Below are positions 43,201-51,384 of a stretch of DNA of 64,000 nt, piece after piece. The translations under genes and the position numbers were made by a program. How positions within the stretch are numbered: position 1 is the first letter of the stretch; every line of letters begins with the position of its first letter. Source of the DNA: Diploptera punctata (taxonomy: Eukaryota > Arthropoda > Insecta > Blattodea > Blaberidae); NCBI GenBank assembly GCA_030220185.1, contig JASPKZ010003419.1, positions 407,501-471,500 of the forward strand, given 5' to 3'. Under the pieces are notes generated by a model. The model saw only the letters and a list, made by a program, of their open reading frames with translations, was not told where the DNA came from and made no database searches.

Positions 43201-46063
43201 ATAACGGCGGCAGAAATGAAATTTTTAAGATCTGTTAAAGGGTGCACTAAGGAAGACAGAATCAAGAACACAGAAATAAGACAGGAACTTGAAATATTTG
43301 CAATAACTGATAAAATAGATACATATAGACAAAAATGGAAGCAACACAGACAGAATGAATGAAGATAGATATCCAAAACAAATAACAAAATACAAACCTA
43401 AAGGCACCCGAGATGTGGGCAGACCTAGAAAGAGATGGGCTGAAGTCGGAACGGGTCAACAGACCTAATCCATGAATGCAGATGATGATGATGATAAAGG
43501 TATGTATAGTAATTCTAAGAAATCATCTTGTACATTGAATTGTGTGAAATTGCAGATAAAACTGCATCAGAGTGTTGAAGAACTGAGAGCGCACGTTCCC
43601 CTCACACACCTGCCCGAGGACTACGGCGGTCAATATGACAAAGCAGCTACAGTTTACGGTAAGTAAACAAAACTTTAATCTTCATTAACTCAAGCCACTT
43701 TAAGGGGAACCGTCTGTGAAGGTAGGAGAGACGTAAGCGCAATCATCATAACACTGGCCAACATGTTTTTTTTGTCTCATGAGCACCAATAGTTGTACTT
43801 AATGCAGTTTTTTTATCGTGTTTTCAAACATGTATTCGGAATTTCTCCATCACCCACAGTTTTTTTTATTTCAATTTCAATTAATGCATTTAAATAATTA
43901 TTTTTAATAAACGTTTTTTCGTCCGTTTGTCCATTGTAAAATAAAACCAAAATGAGCTAACTCAGGACATTTGAGCTATGGAAAAGAGATATCAAGGCAA
44001 ATGGAATCCTAATATGCTGGCCGATTATTGTTGGCCCATCAAGAGGGATGCTCCACAGGTGAAATATAGCAGAAAATCGTCATTTCTTACTTTCTAGGTG
44101 AGTCCGAATGTTCTAATATTGTATAGTTACGAATGTAGAAAATATTAAAGTGTTTGAAATTATAAATGCCTGTCTCTCGGAAACCTTGCGTGATGGAGAA
44201 AAACCGACACCATATTTGAATTCAGGAGACAAAATACTCTCAGAATCACATATTTTTCTTTCTGAGACAAAAAAAAAGTTTATTTTTTGTTGCTCAGTGT
44301 TATGTGACATTGTCCATTCTACTAACTCACAGGTACTTTCTAGATTCACGCGCCACCCGGACCTTACAGAGACACGACCTGTCGGGAGAGGGATTTTAAC
44401 TGTGGATCACACACATACTTATTTGACCTCACAAGGACATGGGGTGATCAGCTCAATGTCAGGGCCACCTCCGAGACAACACATCACATCCACACTAAAT
44501 ATGGCGAATGTGACAATGATGATTATGATGACCAGATGATTTTGAGGGAAACTTTTGGCCTTAAAATTTGCTGATATTAGTTTTACTGGGAGGCAAGCAG
44601 GGAACTTGCCATAGAAGAGAATAGAACCCGATTCCTCTGTATACGAGTCAGCGACGCTACCCCGATTTCACAGTAATATACTAATGAAGCCTACATTTAG
44701 CTTAAAAAAATAAACGCTATTTTTTTTAATTCGCCCAATCTCAAACGTTTCAATGTACAGGGTGTCCCATTCAAACCTCCCACATTTTAATTAATCATAG
44801 CTCTCAAAGTATGCGGAATTATGAAATGAGGTTGGTATTAAAAGAAAGAGAAGCTCAAAGAATTTGTGTTTTCATTGTTGCAATTAATTCATCTGTCGCA
44901 TGTTGGACAATAATGACATAAAACAAAATGGCGAGCACAAACTTTTTTTCTGGTATGCAGAGACGAAGTCAATAATTACAGTGCAAAGAAATTACCGGAG
45001 AGAATAGAGAGGAAATGCACCTGACGGGAAGACCATTAAGGCATGGCTTGAGAAGTTTCTGGCGTTAAAAAAGAATCAGGAGGCGCTCGTACACGTGTTT
45101 CAGAAGAAACACAGAGGTGTTTTAATGTGTGGCAACGACAATTCTTTGAGTTTCTGTTTCGTTTAATACCGGCCTCATTTCATAATCCCGCATACTTTGT
45201 TAGTTATGATTAATTAAAATGTGGAAGGTTTGAATGGGACACTCTGTATTTATTAATTTATTGTAGCGTTTTACTACATACCAGTGTAGAGCTCTCTTTG
45301 TTATCCTTTCGATAACAGTTTCTTGTGCATCCATTTCTTGTCTGATATATGTATTTCGAATATGTTGTAGTCTGGATATTCTCATACTTCTCCGTAATCC
45401 ATCCATTTCTGTCTGACATATGAATGTAAAACGACGACTGTTACTTTAAGGGAGGAGAAAATATTACGAGTTTTTGAGAATAAAGTTCTTTGGACCAGAG
45501 AAAGAAGAACAGACAGGTGAAAGGAAAAGACTGCATAACAGTGAGTTACATGATCTTTATGGAAAACCAGATGTAATAAGAACAGTTAAGTTTACCAGAC
45601 TGTGATGGGCAGGACATGTGGCACGAATGGGGAATGAAACAGAGGTTGGAAACTCTGTAGGAAAACCAGAGGAAAGCACCTAGGAGGTAGATCAATAATG
45701 GGATGGGAGAATAACAGTAATAATGATTTGAGGTATTATAAGGAGATGATTGGAAAACATTACATAAATATAGGGATATACGGAGAGCTTATATGCGCGC
45801 AGCCACGAACTTGCTGATTCGATAGTGCCAGGGAGTTAGTTTGCTTCTTAATCTAACACTGGAAAGGCTATAAATAAAGTAAGTATATAATCTGTTTGTG
45901 TGTTGCAGCTAAACAGAGAACGTTGATGGTGGAGTACCTACAGTGGTACCAACAGGAGGAGAGCTTGAAGGTGGAGGAAAGTAAACGCACTGGTACAAAG
46001 CATCCATACTTAGAGATATCGCAGGGAGTTGAGGGCTCTTTCCGGAAACTGGACATCGACTGA
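33613..46063 (+). CDS. CRAL-TRIO domain protein (alpha-tocopherol-transfer / clavesin-like), six exons
   Basis: Exons 33613-33718, 37129-37285, 39270-39522, 40924-41034, 43556-43658 and 45909-46063 join with GT-AG borders and matching phases (1, 2, 0, 0, 1) into 294 codons and a TGA stop. Residues about 16-80 form the CRAL-TRIO N-terminal helices (L-R-E-W-L-K-A-Q-P-H-L-P, then D-x-x-L-x-L-F-L-N-S-C). Residues about 90-245 form the lipid-binding fold: I-I-D-V-K-G-L-S-F-G-H in exon 3, then L-I-N-T-S-P-V-I-D-K-L-M-L-L-S-K-P-F. The closing L-P-E-D-Y-G-G is in exon 5. Family members carry hydrophobic ligands such as tocopherol, retinoids or phosphoinositides in the cytoplasm. Its length is close to the usual 300. 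The ATG at 33613 is the first in frame after a stop at 33595, but an additional upstream coding exon is possible. Confidence 0.9.
33895..34690 (-). mobile_element. RTE-like LINE remnant interrupted by a SINE (intron 1)
   Basis: Minus-strand remnant of the RTE-like family (3' end with ACTAACTCACTGCCACCATC near 33898). It is divided at ACCATATAATAT by the SINE at 34258-34556 and resumes with the TTTATATATTTTCAGTTTAA block. It lies within intron 1 of the CRAL-TRIO gene in antisense orientation. Confidence 0.75.
34258..34556 (-). mobile_element. tRNA-derived SINE, family A
   Basis: Reverse-oriented copy with a perfect 12-bp target duplication, ACCATATAATAT at 34246 and 34557, inside the LINE remnant. 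The B-box region is slightly shortened. Confidence 0.92.
34885..36370. repeat. tRNA-like/spacer array 1, with an orientation switch
   Basis: Four copies of a tRNA-like block (centres about 34950, 35265, 35600, 36250) alternate with a spacer of about 200-230 bp (CCGGCCGTTGGCGATGGTAG segment). The blocks read GGTGTAGTGG (A-box-like) and GGTTCGATTCCTGG (B-box-like), with the perfect stem CTCGT/ACGAG. Blocks 1-2 read on the minus strand, 3-4 on the plus strand. The second block (35207-35352) is bounded by inverted TATAATGATATTGTGAAA / TTTCACAATATCATTATA. A SINE splits one spacer. Confidence 0.8.
35868..36160 (+). mobile_element. tRNA-derived SINE, family B
   Basis: A box (TAGTGGTTAAGG) and B box (GGGTTCAAGTCC) in the first 65 bp, then a body with TCTGGCGGCACTATGGCCC, GGCTGACAACCCGGCTGAC and CCTACTACCCCAAGGGCC. 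ATAGATTTGTACATGTGGAA before and after it is the duplicated target within the tRNA-like array. Confidence 0.85.
36437..36505. repeat. (AAT)n microsatellite
   Basis: About 22 AAT/ATA trinucleotides in intron 1. Both strands give poly-Ile open frames that are not genes. Confidence 0.97.
36506..37095 (-). mobile_element. LINE fragment with C-terminal zinc-knuckle region (intron 1)
   Basis: The minus strand reads K-L-S-L-E-T-A-M-T-I-F-C-L-K-I-A-P-I-M-T-Y-G (37010-37100) and, downstream, H-I-P-E-E-K-C-R-C-K-L-C-G-S-H-Y-D-R-Y-H-L-L-Q-C (36600-36680), a Cys/His cluster of the C-x2-C-x7-H-x4-C type found at the end of some LINE polyproteins. Frameshifts separate the parts. It stops about 30 bp before exon 2 of the CRAL-TRIO gene. 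Confidence 0.65.
37129..37285 (+). CDS. CRAL-TRIO gene exon 2
   Basis: Acceptor T-tract plus GTTTTCAG, donor A|GTAAGT. Encodes D-E-H-L-Y-L-F-L-N-S-C-G-Y to the end of the N-terminal helical domain (N-R-N-P-L-L-P-E-V-Q). Confidence 0.92.
37650..37718. repeat. (ATT)n microsatellite
   Basis: About 23 ATT units directly before the SINE at 37719. The SINE itself ends in ATT repeats (38064-38082). Confidence 0.97.
37719..38082 (+). mobile_element. tRNA-derived SINE, family C
   Basis: Head with GCCGTAGCCGAGCGGTTAAG (A box) and CTGGTTCGAGTCGCC (B box), body with CCAGTATGGGACCGGTGCCC and GTGATTGACACATGTGGATG, tail of ATT repeats. It lies in intron 2 of the CRAL-TRIO gene. Confidence 0.85.
38264..38432. 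repeat. Palindromic MITE (intron 2)
   Basis: AACATTCTTACCTCATATGA and TCATATGAGGTAAGAATGTT are exact inverted repeats. ATATGTTTCAAGGCTGTTG pairs with CAACAGCCTTGAAACATAT. Only a loop of about 20 bp remains, so the whole 165 bp can fold on itself. Confidence 0.9.
38500..39195 (-). mobile_element. LINE reverse-transcriptase fragment with nested MITE (intron 2)
   Basis: The minus strand encodes I-S-E-E-Q-T-G-F-R-K-G-R-S-C-T and V-F-T-L-K-Q-I-T-E-K-R-R-E-F-N, the fingers/palm entry of a non-LTR reverse transcriptase (38660-38860). The MITE at 38851-39092 cuts it, and the upstream part (W-K-I-G-K-I-I-S-I-F-K-K-G) resumes at about 39100-39180. Confidence 0.75.
38851..39092. mobile_element. MITE with 25-bp inverted ends, inserted in a LINE
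   Basis: GCTTAAGAAACAATACCGCG at the left and CGCGATATTGTTTCTTAAGC at the right (one mismatch), 242 bp long, no coding capacity. Confidence 0.9.
39270..39522 (+). CDS. CRAL-TRIO gene exon 3
   Basis: Acceptor TGTGTTGCAG, donor CAG|GTACTG. Encodes the first part of the lipid-binding fold (G-Y-R-V-L-L-Y-R to L-K-K-I-V-T-Y-L-Q) with the D-V-K-G-L-S-F-G-H motif. Confidence 0.94.
39775..40470. repeat. tRNA-like/spacer array 2, with an orientation switch (intron 3)
   Basis: Three 70-nt tRNA-like blocks: 39810-39879 (-), 40105-40174 (-), 40378-40447 (+). Each has a six-pair acceptor (GCCTGG/CCAGGC), A-box-like TGGTGTAATGG, a perfect anticodon stem CTGAG/CTCAG with loop GTACAGA, and a T arm GGG-TTCGAAT-CCC. 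AAGAAAAATAAATG and CATTTATTTTTCTT inverted repeats flank the blocks. A spacer (GCTACTAGATGGCAGTGAAG) is shared in inverted order. If it were a real tRNA the anticodon would be ACA, an unusual Cys form, so a tRNA-derived repeat is preferred. Confidence 0.75.
40486..40762 (+). mobile_element. tRNA-derived SINE, family A, 5'-truncated
   Basis: Starts inside the end of the tRNA head (GGTCGACAGTTTTTCTGG) and keeps the full body and GGAT tail. ATATTAA on both sides is probably the target duplication. It abuts the tRNA-like array. Confidence 0.85.
40924..41034 (+). CDS. CRAL-TRIO gene exon 4
   Basis: Acceptor TTCTGTTTGACAG, donor CTG|GTAAGT. 37 codons with L-I-N-T-S-P-V-I-D-K-L-M and S-K-P-F-I-K-N-E-I-M, the highly conserved hydrophobic gate region of the family. 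Confidence 0.94.
41098..41715 (-). mobile_element. LINE fragment (intron 4)
   Basis: The minus strand reads W-M-Q-H-V-H-R-L-E-D-D-R-I-P-K-Q-M-L and G-R-R-R-P-G-R-P-L-K-R-L, preceded upstream by L-P-T-L-L-Y-G-S-E-V-W-T-L in another frame. A CAT-rich 3' tail lies at 41098-41112. Distinct from the adjacent RTE-like copy. Confidence 0.7.
41725..42440 (-). mobile_element. RTE-like LINE, 3' half (intron 4)
   Basis: The minus strand has L-G-T-I-I-T-N-R-N-E-M-H-K-E-I, L-P-V-I-L-Y-G-C-E-T-W-T-L-T and, after a frameshift, the C-terminal region. The 3' end has the family's ACTCACTGGCACTATCGAAC block and a GTTAGTTA tail. Confidence 0.8.
42450..42735. other. Unassigned repeat-like segment (intron 4)
   Basis: Mixed-composition block (GTTTTCCGCGTCTTGCATTC.., GATACCGACGTTTCGGC..) ending in an AT repeat. 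Open frames on both strands overlap and show nothing recognisable. Confidence 0.3.
42740..43495 (+). mobile_element. LINE fragment with Y-A-D-D reverse-transcriptase motif (intron 4)
   Basis: The frame 42740-43090 has L-L-Y-A-D-D-Q-V-I-I-A, N-L-K-I-S-I-E-K-T-K-V-M-A-F and L-N-Y-L-G-C-D-I. After a frameshift at about 43075 it continues with V-P-V-L-L-Y-G-S-E-A-W and Y-R-Q-K-W-K-Q-H. It ends in GCAGATGATGATGATGATAA, the same tail type as the internally deleted element at 26904. Confidence 0.82.
43556..43658 (+). CDS. CRAL-TRIO gene exon 5
   Basis: Acceptor GTGAAATTGCAG, donor G|GTAAGT. Encodes L-H-Q-S-V-E-E-L-R-A-H-V-P and L-P-E-D-Y-G-G, the end of the lipid-binding domain. Confidence 0.94.
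43700..44515. other. Unassigned sequence in intron 5
   Basis: GGGGAACCGTCTGTGAAGGT opens a stretch that looks like an old repeat. No protein, RNA or inverted ends were found. The 129-codon frame at 44150-44539 is not convincing. Confidence 0.3.
44515..44665 (-). mobile_element. Diverged family-A-like SINE
   Basis: The order ATGATGATTATGATGACC, GATGATTTTGAGGGAAACTT, TTGGCCTTAAAATTTGCTGA, GAATAGAACCCGATTCCT mirrors the reverse-oriented family A body and head with many changes. Confidence 0.5.
44758..45246. mobile_element. Mariner-type deletion derivative (intron 5)
   Basis: Terminal inverted repeats of about 88 bp (CAGGGTGTCCCATTCAAACC left, GGTTTGAATGGGACACTCTG right) flanked by TA on both sides. 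The interior keeps broken helix-turn-helix coding sequence: K-T-I-K-A-W-L-E-K-F-L and, after a frameshift, G-G-A-R-T-R-V-S-E-E-T-Q-R. The catalytic part of the transposase is gone. Confidence 0.85.
45262..45425 (-). mobile_element. LINE C-terminal fragment (same family as 23450)
   Basis: The minus strand reads L-Q-H-I-R-N-T-Y-I-R-Q-E-M-D-A-Q-E-T-V-I and I-T-K-R-A-L-H-W-Y, aligning with 23510-23640. Confidence 0.65.
45430..45850 (+). mobile_element. RTE-like LINE, 3' end
   Basis: Contains CGACTGTTACTTTAAGGGAG, CTTTATGGAAAACCAGATGT and GATTCGATAGTGCCAGGGAG of the RTE-like family with frame breaks. It ends about 60 bp before the last CRAL-TRIO exon. Confidence 0.7.
45909..46063 (+). CDS. CRAL-TRIO gene exon 6 with stop
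   Basis: Acceptor TTTGTGTGTTGCAG. Encodes the C-terminal tail (Y-L-Q-W-Y-Q-Q-E-E-S to R-K-L-D-I-D) and TGA at 46061-46063. I see no AATAAA in the next 300 bp, and the 3' untranslated region runs into a MITE at 46085. Confidence 0.92.
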
Positions 46064-46084
46064 GAACCGCACTTCATGTGAATG

Positions 46085-46684
46085 TACTGTGCGTCCAAGC
46101 AATGTGTCGGAGCGGCGAGTTGATGAACTACCTGCGTCACTATACACTGTGCAACATGTGTACTACTCGCCCAAGTTAAGCCTACACCGCTATAGGGGAG
46201 GTGCTAGTGTCGCCAAACTATTTCTAAACGGAAGGCAGAATTCCTAAACAAATGTGAAATATCATTACATGGTTGTCAAATTAGTCATTTAGTGGACGAC
46301 TGCTAAATGTTTCAAATCATTGAAAATCACAGAGTTTGTCACCTCTCTATTACTAATCTCACAGCACATGACAGGGGATGGGAATTGGCAACATGTAATT
46401 AGCGAGGCGAAGAATTGACAGCTCATTCCCCAGTAATAACACGGTTGCCGGATTAATCATTTGGTCAATTACAGCTATTAGTTACGGATTATTTAAAAAG
46501 CTCCCAGTCAAATAACACAATACAGGTGACAGGAATTGGCAACATAGTAAGATAAGGAAGAGAATCGACAGCATATTCCTAGCATATTTTCCGTGTGCAG
46601 ATTTAACTTGGCCTAGTAATACACCAGCATTCAAAACGTACAATGCTCTCTTAGATATCCGTTTCATCGCTTGGACACACAGTA
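46085..46684. mobile_element. Enlarged relative of the cassette MITE
   Basis: TACTGTGCGTCCAAGCAATG on the left and CATCGCTTGGACACACAGTA on the right are the same inverted ends as the cassette MITE, but the element is 600 bp with a different interior. It could be a longer parent element or a MITE with an insertion. It begins 22 bp after the CRAL-TRIO stop. Confidence 0.7.
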
Positions 46685-46689
46685 TTAGT

Positions 46690-47260
46690 CATGAAGGCCG
46701 GAATAAGATCGGTGTGTTTGCGAAATACGGATTATGACATGAAGTCTACTTCATAAATACTGTACTTCAATTTCTTTATAAAATAGACCTATCTCTGTCG
46801 TGTATGTGGTATCTTTTGATTTTATATCCATGCATAAAGAAGGAAGTACTGCATAGACAAACTAGGCAGATTATATACAATATGATTAAGTTTTGTGATG
46901 GGCAGATTATATACAATATGATTAAGTTTTGTGATGTAAAAATGTTAAATTCTTTTGGCGAGTCATCTCCACTTTTCATGTGGCGAACTGTACGTCTATA
47001 TTTTCCCTCTTGCTATATTAGCAACACACTTCTATCCTATTACGACCTTCATTCGCTAATAATGTTTTTTTTTATTTTACGACGCTTCTGGAGACTTCTG
47101 GCATAAGGATTCAGCAGCATAACATATCTCCTCTAGTGCCTTTTTTTAAAGATGTCCAGTTTTTCTATTTCATTTAATTATATCATCAGCAATGATAATG
47201 AGAACTGAAAGGTTCTTTTTTTATTAATGATTTTAAAATATCATCAGTATTTTCCTCCTT
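46690..47260. other. AT-rich, nothing recognised apart from a small tandem duplication
   Basis: GGCAGATTATATACAATATG and the following 17 bp occur twice in a row at about 46866-46940. No gene features. Confidence 0.5.
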
Positions 47261-47264
47261 GAAT

Positions 47265-47464
47265 TAATATCCCAGTGGAAAATGACAGTTAATGGCCAAT
47301 TAACAAATTTGAAGAAGTGGCTGATTTCAAATGCCTAGGAACAATATAATTACAAACAGGAATGTGGTGCACAAAGAAATTAAACATATGATACATTCTA
47401 GAAAAACGTGATTTTATGTATTACACGTATTCTTGTCCCAATTTCTCTAAAAAGAACATTAAGC

Positions 47465-47505
<41 letters not shown>

Positions 47506-47945
47506 CTGTTATTCTCTCAATTACATTATATGGAAGCGAAACATAGACTCTACTTTAAGAGAGGAGAAAATATTATGAATATTTGAGAATAAAGTCATTT
47601 GCAATTTTTTAACCAAATCGAGACGAACATAATACGAGATACATGACCTTTATAGGAAACCAGATGTAATAAGAACAATTAAGTCTCGTAGACTGAACTG
47701 TGGAAGGCATGTTGCACAAATATGGAATGGAACAGGAGGATGTAAATACATTATAGGAAAACCAGAAGGAAAGAGCCCAGTCGATCGGCCAAGAGTGGGG
47801 TGGGAAAATAACATTAACCGTGATGTGAGAGAGGTAGAATATACAGGGATGATTAGAAAACAATAACTCAGGATAGGCATGTATGGAGAGCTTGTAACAG
47901 CGTCCGTGAACTTCCTGGTTTGACAGTGCCAGTGAATTAATTAGT
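47265..47945 (+). mobile_element. RTE-like LINE, old 3' half
   Basis: Family blocks TGGAAGCGAAACATAGACTC, TTTATAGGAAACCAGATGTA and GTTTGACAGTGCCAGTGAAT are present with many frame breaks and an (AT)n expansion at 47468-47504. Confidence 0.75.
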
Positions 47946-47949
47946 TAAT

Positions 47950-49028
47950 CCGCCCTAAAATAGACTTTGGAAAGAGAGGGGTTAAACTATGGCGGAGAGA
48001 GAGGGGAGGGGAAATGAATCACTACACGGTTACAGTAACAAACTGGACTTCGATTGCAATTATAAGTAATTTCAATTAGTTTTATTGTGATGCATCATGC
48101 AACGGATAGTTCCATTAGATGTTATGTACATTAAGAAATCAATCTGCGAACACGCAAACCAAGTATATTTCATTTCCAAGCTCTAAATTTATATCAGTAG
48201 GTGCTGAACCATGACAACCGACAGCGCAAACAACATAATGTACTGTAAATGATTTGTGCTGCCAGACAAATTAAAACTTATAAATTGTATTAAGTTCGCT
48301 GCTGGTTTGTACATCACCAACATTTATGCACAAGATGGCTATTTAACTGAAAAACTAACTAAACAAAGCAGCAAACAAAATACGTCAAGTGAAGGAAGAC
48401 AACTTTCAAGGATGTTTCCCAATATCTATGGACATCTGGCATGAAATGAAGGAAGGACTGCCGTGAAGATATTGTCGATCAATTTCTGCAAGTTTGCTGG
48501 AGATTGCAGGGTTGACGAAATCTGAAGTGTTTTTCGCTAGAAAATATACATTGAATTATTTCTCGATTTGCAGAACGTACTCTGAATGTGCATTTCAATG
48601 TTTCTGGGATAACGTCATATCCGTGTCATGTAGAGATTGGCAACATGGCTGTTACATTTATAATTTTTGGTAGTTCTTAACCAAGCATTGTCTCATGTAG
48701 CCGTTGATTTGTGTTTATTGGTGGTAAAACAGTGAAACTGCTGATCAATGTTGTATAAACGAATAGGGCTATGTACTATATGGCAACGGTATTCCTAAGG
48801 GCGTGTTTTACTTCACTCATAGTTTGTGTTCAACTAAACGAACTAGATGACAGGTGGACACACAGATCTACCTGTATAAACGTCCTTGTCTTTCTCCCGT
48901 ATTTACAAGTCTACAGTGATTAATATATCCAAATACTGTTAATGCCTCTGAGAGTCTTGTTGGCCAGAATACTTTGATTGAAACCTTTTTGACTTTAATC
49001 CACAAGTTGAATCATATCAAATGGTTTG
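47950..49028. other. Unassigned
   Basis: Nothing supportable. A 62-codon frame at 48256-48444 shows no family features. Confidence 0.4.
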
Positions 49029-50170
49029 TTTGTTCGTAATCGAAATAAAAAACATGACAAAGGTGAAGTAATGAACAAAACTGGGTTGTTGGTGCCTGTT
49101 TCACCTTTCAAAATAGAACAATGTTGACCTTTGTGAACAGGTTTGTTAGTTTGTAATAGAAACAACAAAGCACAATGACGGCAAAGCAAAGTGACAAATT
49201 AGACGCCAACGTACAACACAAAAATTTGATTTTCTACCTAGAATAGTCTATTTGACGCCTGTGTCATATTTCAAAACCAATTACAATGTTGAATTTTATG
49301 AACTGATATGACATTAGTAAAAGAAACAACACAGTGGGAAAGTACAGTAACAAACAACACCATCGTAAAATACAAGCGTTGCATTTCGTACATTGTTTGG
49401 TTGTGTATAAATTGGTGCATACAACATCTAGGCCCATGCCACCACCCCTTGGGATACCTCGGTCAAAAGACCATACTCCCAAGTCCCAGACATGTCCTCC
49501 CTATCTATTTCGCGTCCACATTCAAGAGTTCTCGGCCTAAAATCAACACCCCTAGGGAGAAGGTGTTGGAGTTGCAACTTCGGGAATTGCTGAGCTACAT
49601 AGTGCGTCAGGTCGTTCATTCCTGACGACCCCACAGTTGGTCCACGGGCTCCTTGAGCCTAGCCGGGAGGACTGCCGTCGCAGATCCACCGACCGTTCTC
49701 CTGTTCTACCTCCAAGGACGCATCCCAACACTGAAGTCATTAGCAATCTTGCTCTCCAGTACTTTCAAGTTTTGGAAGTTTCCTGTTTGGCAGCTGCACA
49801 GTTGTTGAATGTTCGCCGTGCATTTCTTCCTCTGGGTGGTTGCATCTTGGTGTAGACAATATATTAATTGATCTTGTGCAAGTGTTTAGCAAGGGAATAA
49901 TAACATGTAGTACTGTATTTCGTGTGTAGAATATGTGGTTTGATGTCTGATTCACCTTTCAAAACAATGTTGATTATTGTAAACTGAATTGGTCTTGGTA
50001 AAACGAAACATCAAATATGGCAATTCACCGTGTTAGCACCACCAACTTACAATTATACCATTCTACTTGCTGCTAGAATAGTTTTCTCAATACGTGTTTC
50101 ACCTTTCAAAACAGACGATAACGTTGCATCTCGTTAACTGATTTGTTACTTAGTATAATAAATAACAAAC
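49029..50170 (+). repeat. Degenerate tandem copies of the Gr-C1 5' end
   Basis: Copies of the receptor leader and first 35-40 codons begin near 49029, 49146, 49315 and 49992 and lead into the gene at 50171. Shared landmarks are GAAACAACA..CATGGCAAAGC.CAGTGA, then CAACAC.ACCATCGT, then GCCTGTTTCACCTTTCAAAA. Spacings are 117, 169, 677 and 160 bp; the large gap contains an unrelated insertion (49425-49855). All copies except the last are broken by small indels. Confidence 0.8.
49425..49855. other. GC-rich insertion in the 5'-copy array
   Basis: About 430 bp of clearly higher GC content than its surroundings (GGGATACCTCGGTCAAAAGA.., GAGCCTAGCCGGGAGGACTG..). Open on both strands for 60-105 codons, but no protein family was recognised. 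Probably a fragment of a GC-rich retroelement or of a host gene. Confidence 0.45.
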
Positions 50171-51382
50171 ATGGCAAAGCGCAGTGATACACAACACTAC
50201 CATCGTGCAATAAAACCATTGTATTTTCTATCTCGAATTGTTGGTTTGATGCCTGTTTCGCCTTTCAAAACAGACGACAACGTTGAATCTTGTATACTCA
50301 AATGTCTGCACGTGTTTTGGACTCTCATTTGGATTGCTACTATAACAACGGTCGTGTGTTTGTTTGCATTTAGTGGAGTTGTATTTGATGAGCAAGATTT
50401 CTCCATAACCTTCATTGTGATATCTTTTTACTTTTGGTCAACTTATTTGACATGTATGATAAATTTCTTAATCAACATAATCTTTAGAAATACGTTTACT
50501 GAAATAATTTCAAAATTCAACACTTTGGACGAAGTATTAATAGCAAAATCAGATGTGGAATTATACAAAAAGGAGAGGAGGTGGTTAATCACAGACATTG
50601 CAACAATATTAGTAACATATGCAATAATTGATACAGGTGTTTGCTGGTTTTTTGATGTCGAAACTGTACTAGAAGCAGTGTTTTGTATTTTTGGAAACAT
50701 GCCTTTATTCATAATTACTTTGGTAGCACTGCAATTCAAGACATGGGTGAAAAGAATCAATGAAAGACTCCAGATAATAAAGAAAATTCTGGAGAAATGC
50801 ATAAAATCTGAACAAATCACTTTATTCAAACCTATTAGAAAGAATAAAATATCGAATTTGTTGCAAGACATGGATGAAGTTCCAAACGAGGGCATTAACA
50901 ACCAATCTGAAGAAATTCAACAGTTGGAACTGATCTACATCGACGTTTACAAGTTGAATTTGTTGGTGAACTCTACTTACGGGATGTCCATCGTCTGTCA
51001 AATAATTACTTGTTATATAGTCTGTGTAACAGCACTGTATTGGGGCATTAATACTCTTACAGCCAAAGAGTATCAAATGAAATCAGTTGTGTTTTTTGGG
51101 CTGTGTGTCTATACTCTGTGGCTTTTAGCCTGGATTTTATTCAACTGTCACATGGCATCTGCAGAAGCTGTCAAAATAATTATATTTGTTCAAGAGAAGA
51201 TACGGAAACATCGTTTTCTTGAAGATGTTGAACGTGCGTTGCTGAATTTTGTGACGTTGATAAAAGAGATGCCGATTGAATTCACAGCGTGTGAGCTCTT
51301 AACCTTGAATTTACCTTTTCTTTGCAGCACAGTGGGTGTGATTTGTTCGTACATTGTAATTTTGGTGCAGATAAAAACATAG
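50171..51382 (+). CDS. Gustatory receptor, intact single-exon gene (Gr-C1)
   Basis: A 403-residue seven-transmembrane chemoreceptor of a subfamily distinct from the 1-30 kb receptors, sharing only the core motifs. K-P-L-Y-F-L-S-R-I-V-G-L-M-P-V-S is at residues 15-30. Hydrophobic segments lie at about 45-68, 79-103, 140-162, 166-188, 274-296, 305-325 and 379-401. N-S-T-Y-G-M-S-I-V-C-Q opens segment 5, and L-A-W-I-L-F-N-C-H ends segment 6. The C-terminal signature is S-Y-I-V-I-L-V-Q-I (393-401), a Ser for Thr variant of the usual T-Y. The start is the only ATG that gives the complete N-terminus, and it matches the degenerate upstream copies. Probably functional. Confidence 0.87.
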   Translation: MAKRSDTQHYHRAIKPLYFLSRIVGLMPVSPFKTDDNVESCILKCLHVFWTLIWIATITTVVCLFAFSGVVFDEQDFSITFIVISFYFWSTYLTCMINFLINIIFRNTFTEIISKFNTLDEVLIAKSDVELYKKERRWLITDIATILVTYAIIDTGVCWFFDVETVLEAVFCIFGNMPLFIITLVALQFKTWVKRINERLQIIKKILEKCIKSEQITLFKPIRKNKISNLLQDMDEVPNEGINNQSEEIQQLELIYIDVYKLNLLVNSTYGMSIVCQIITCYIVCVTALYWGINTLTAKEYQMKSVVFFGLCVYTLWLLAWILFNCHMASAEAVKIIIFVQEKIRKHRFLEDVERALLNFVTLIKEMPIEFTACELLTLNLPFLCSTVGVICSYIVILVQIKT

Positions 51383-51384
51383 AG

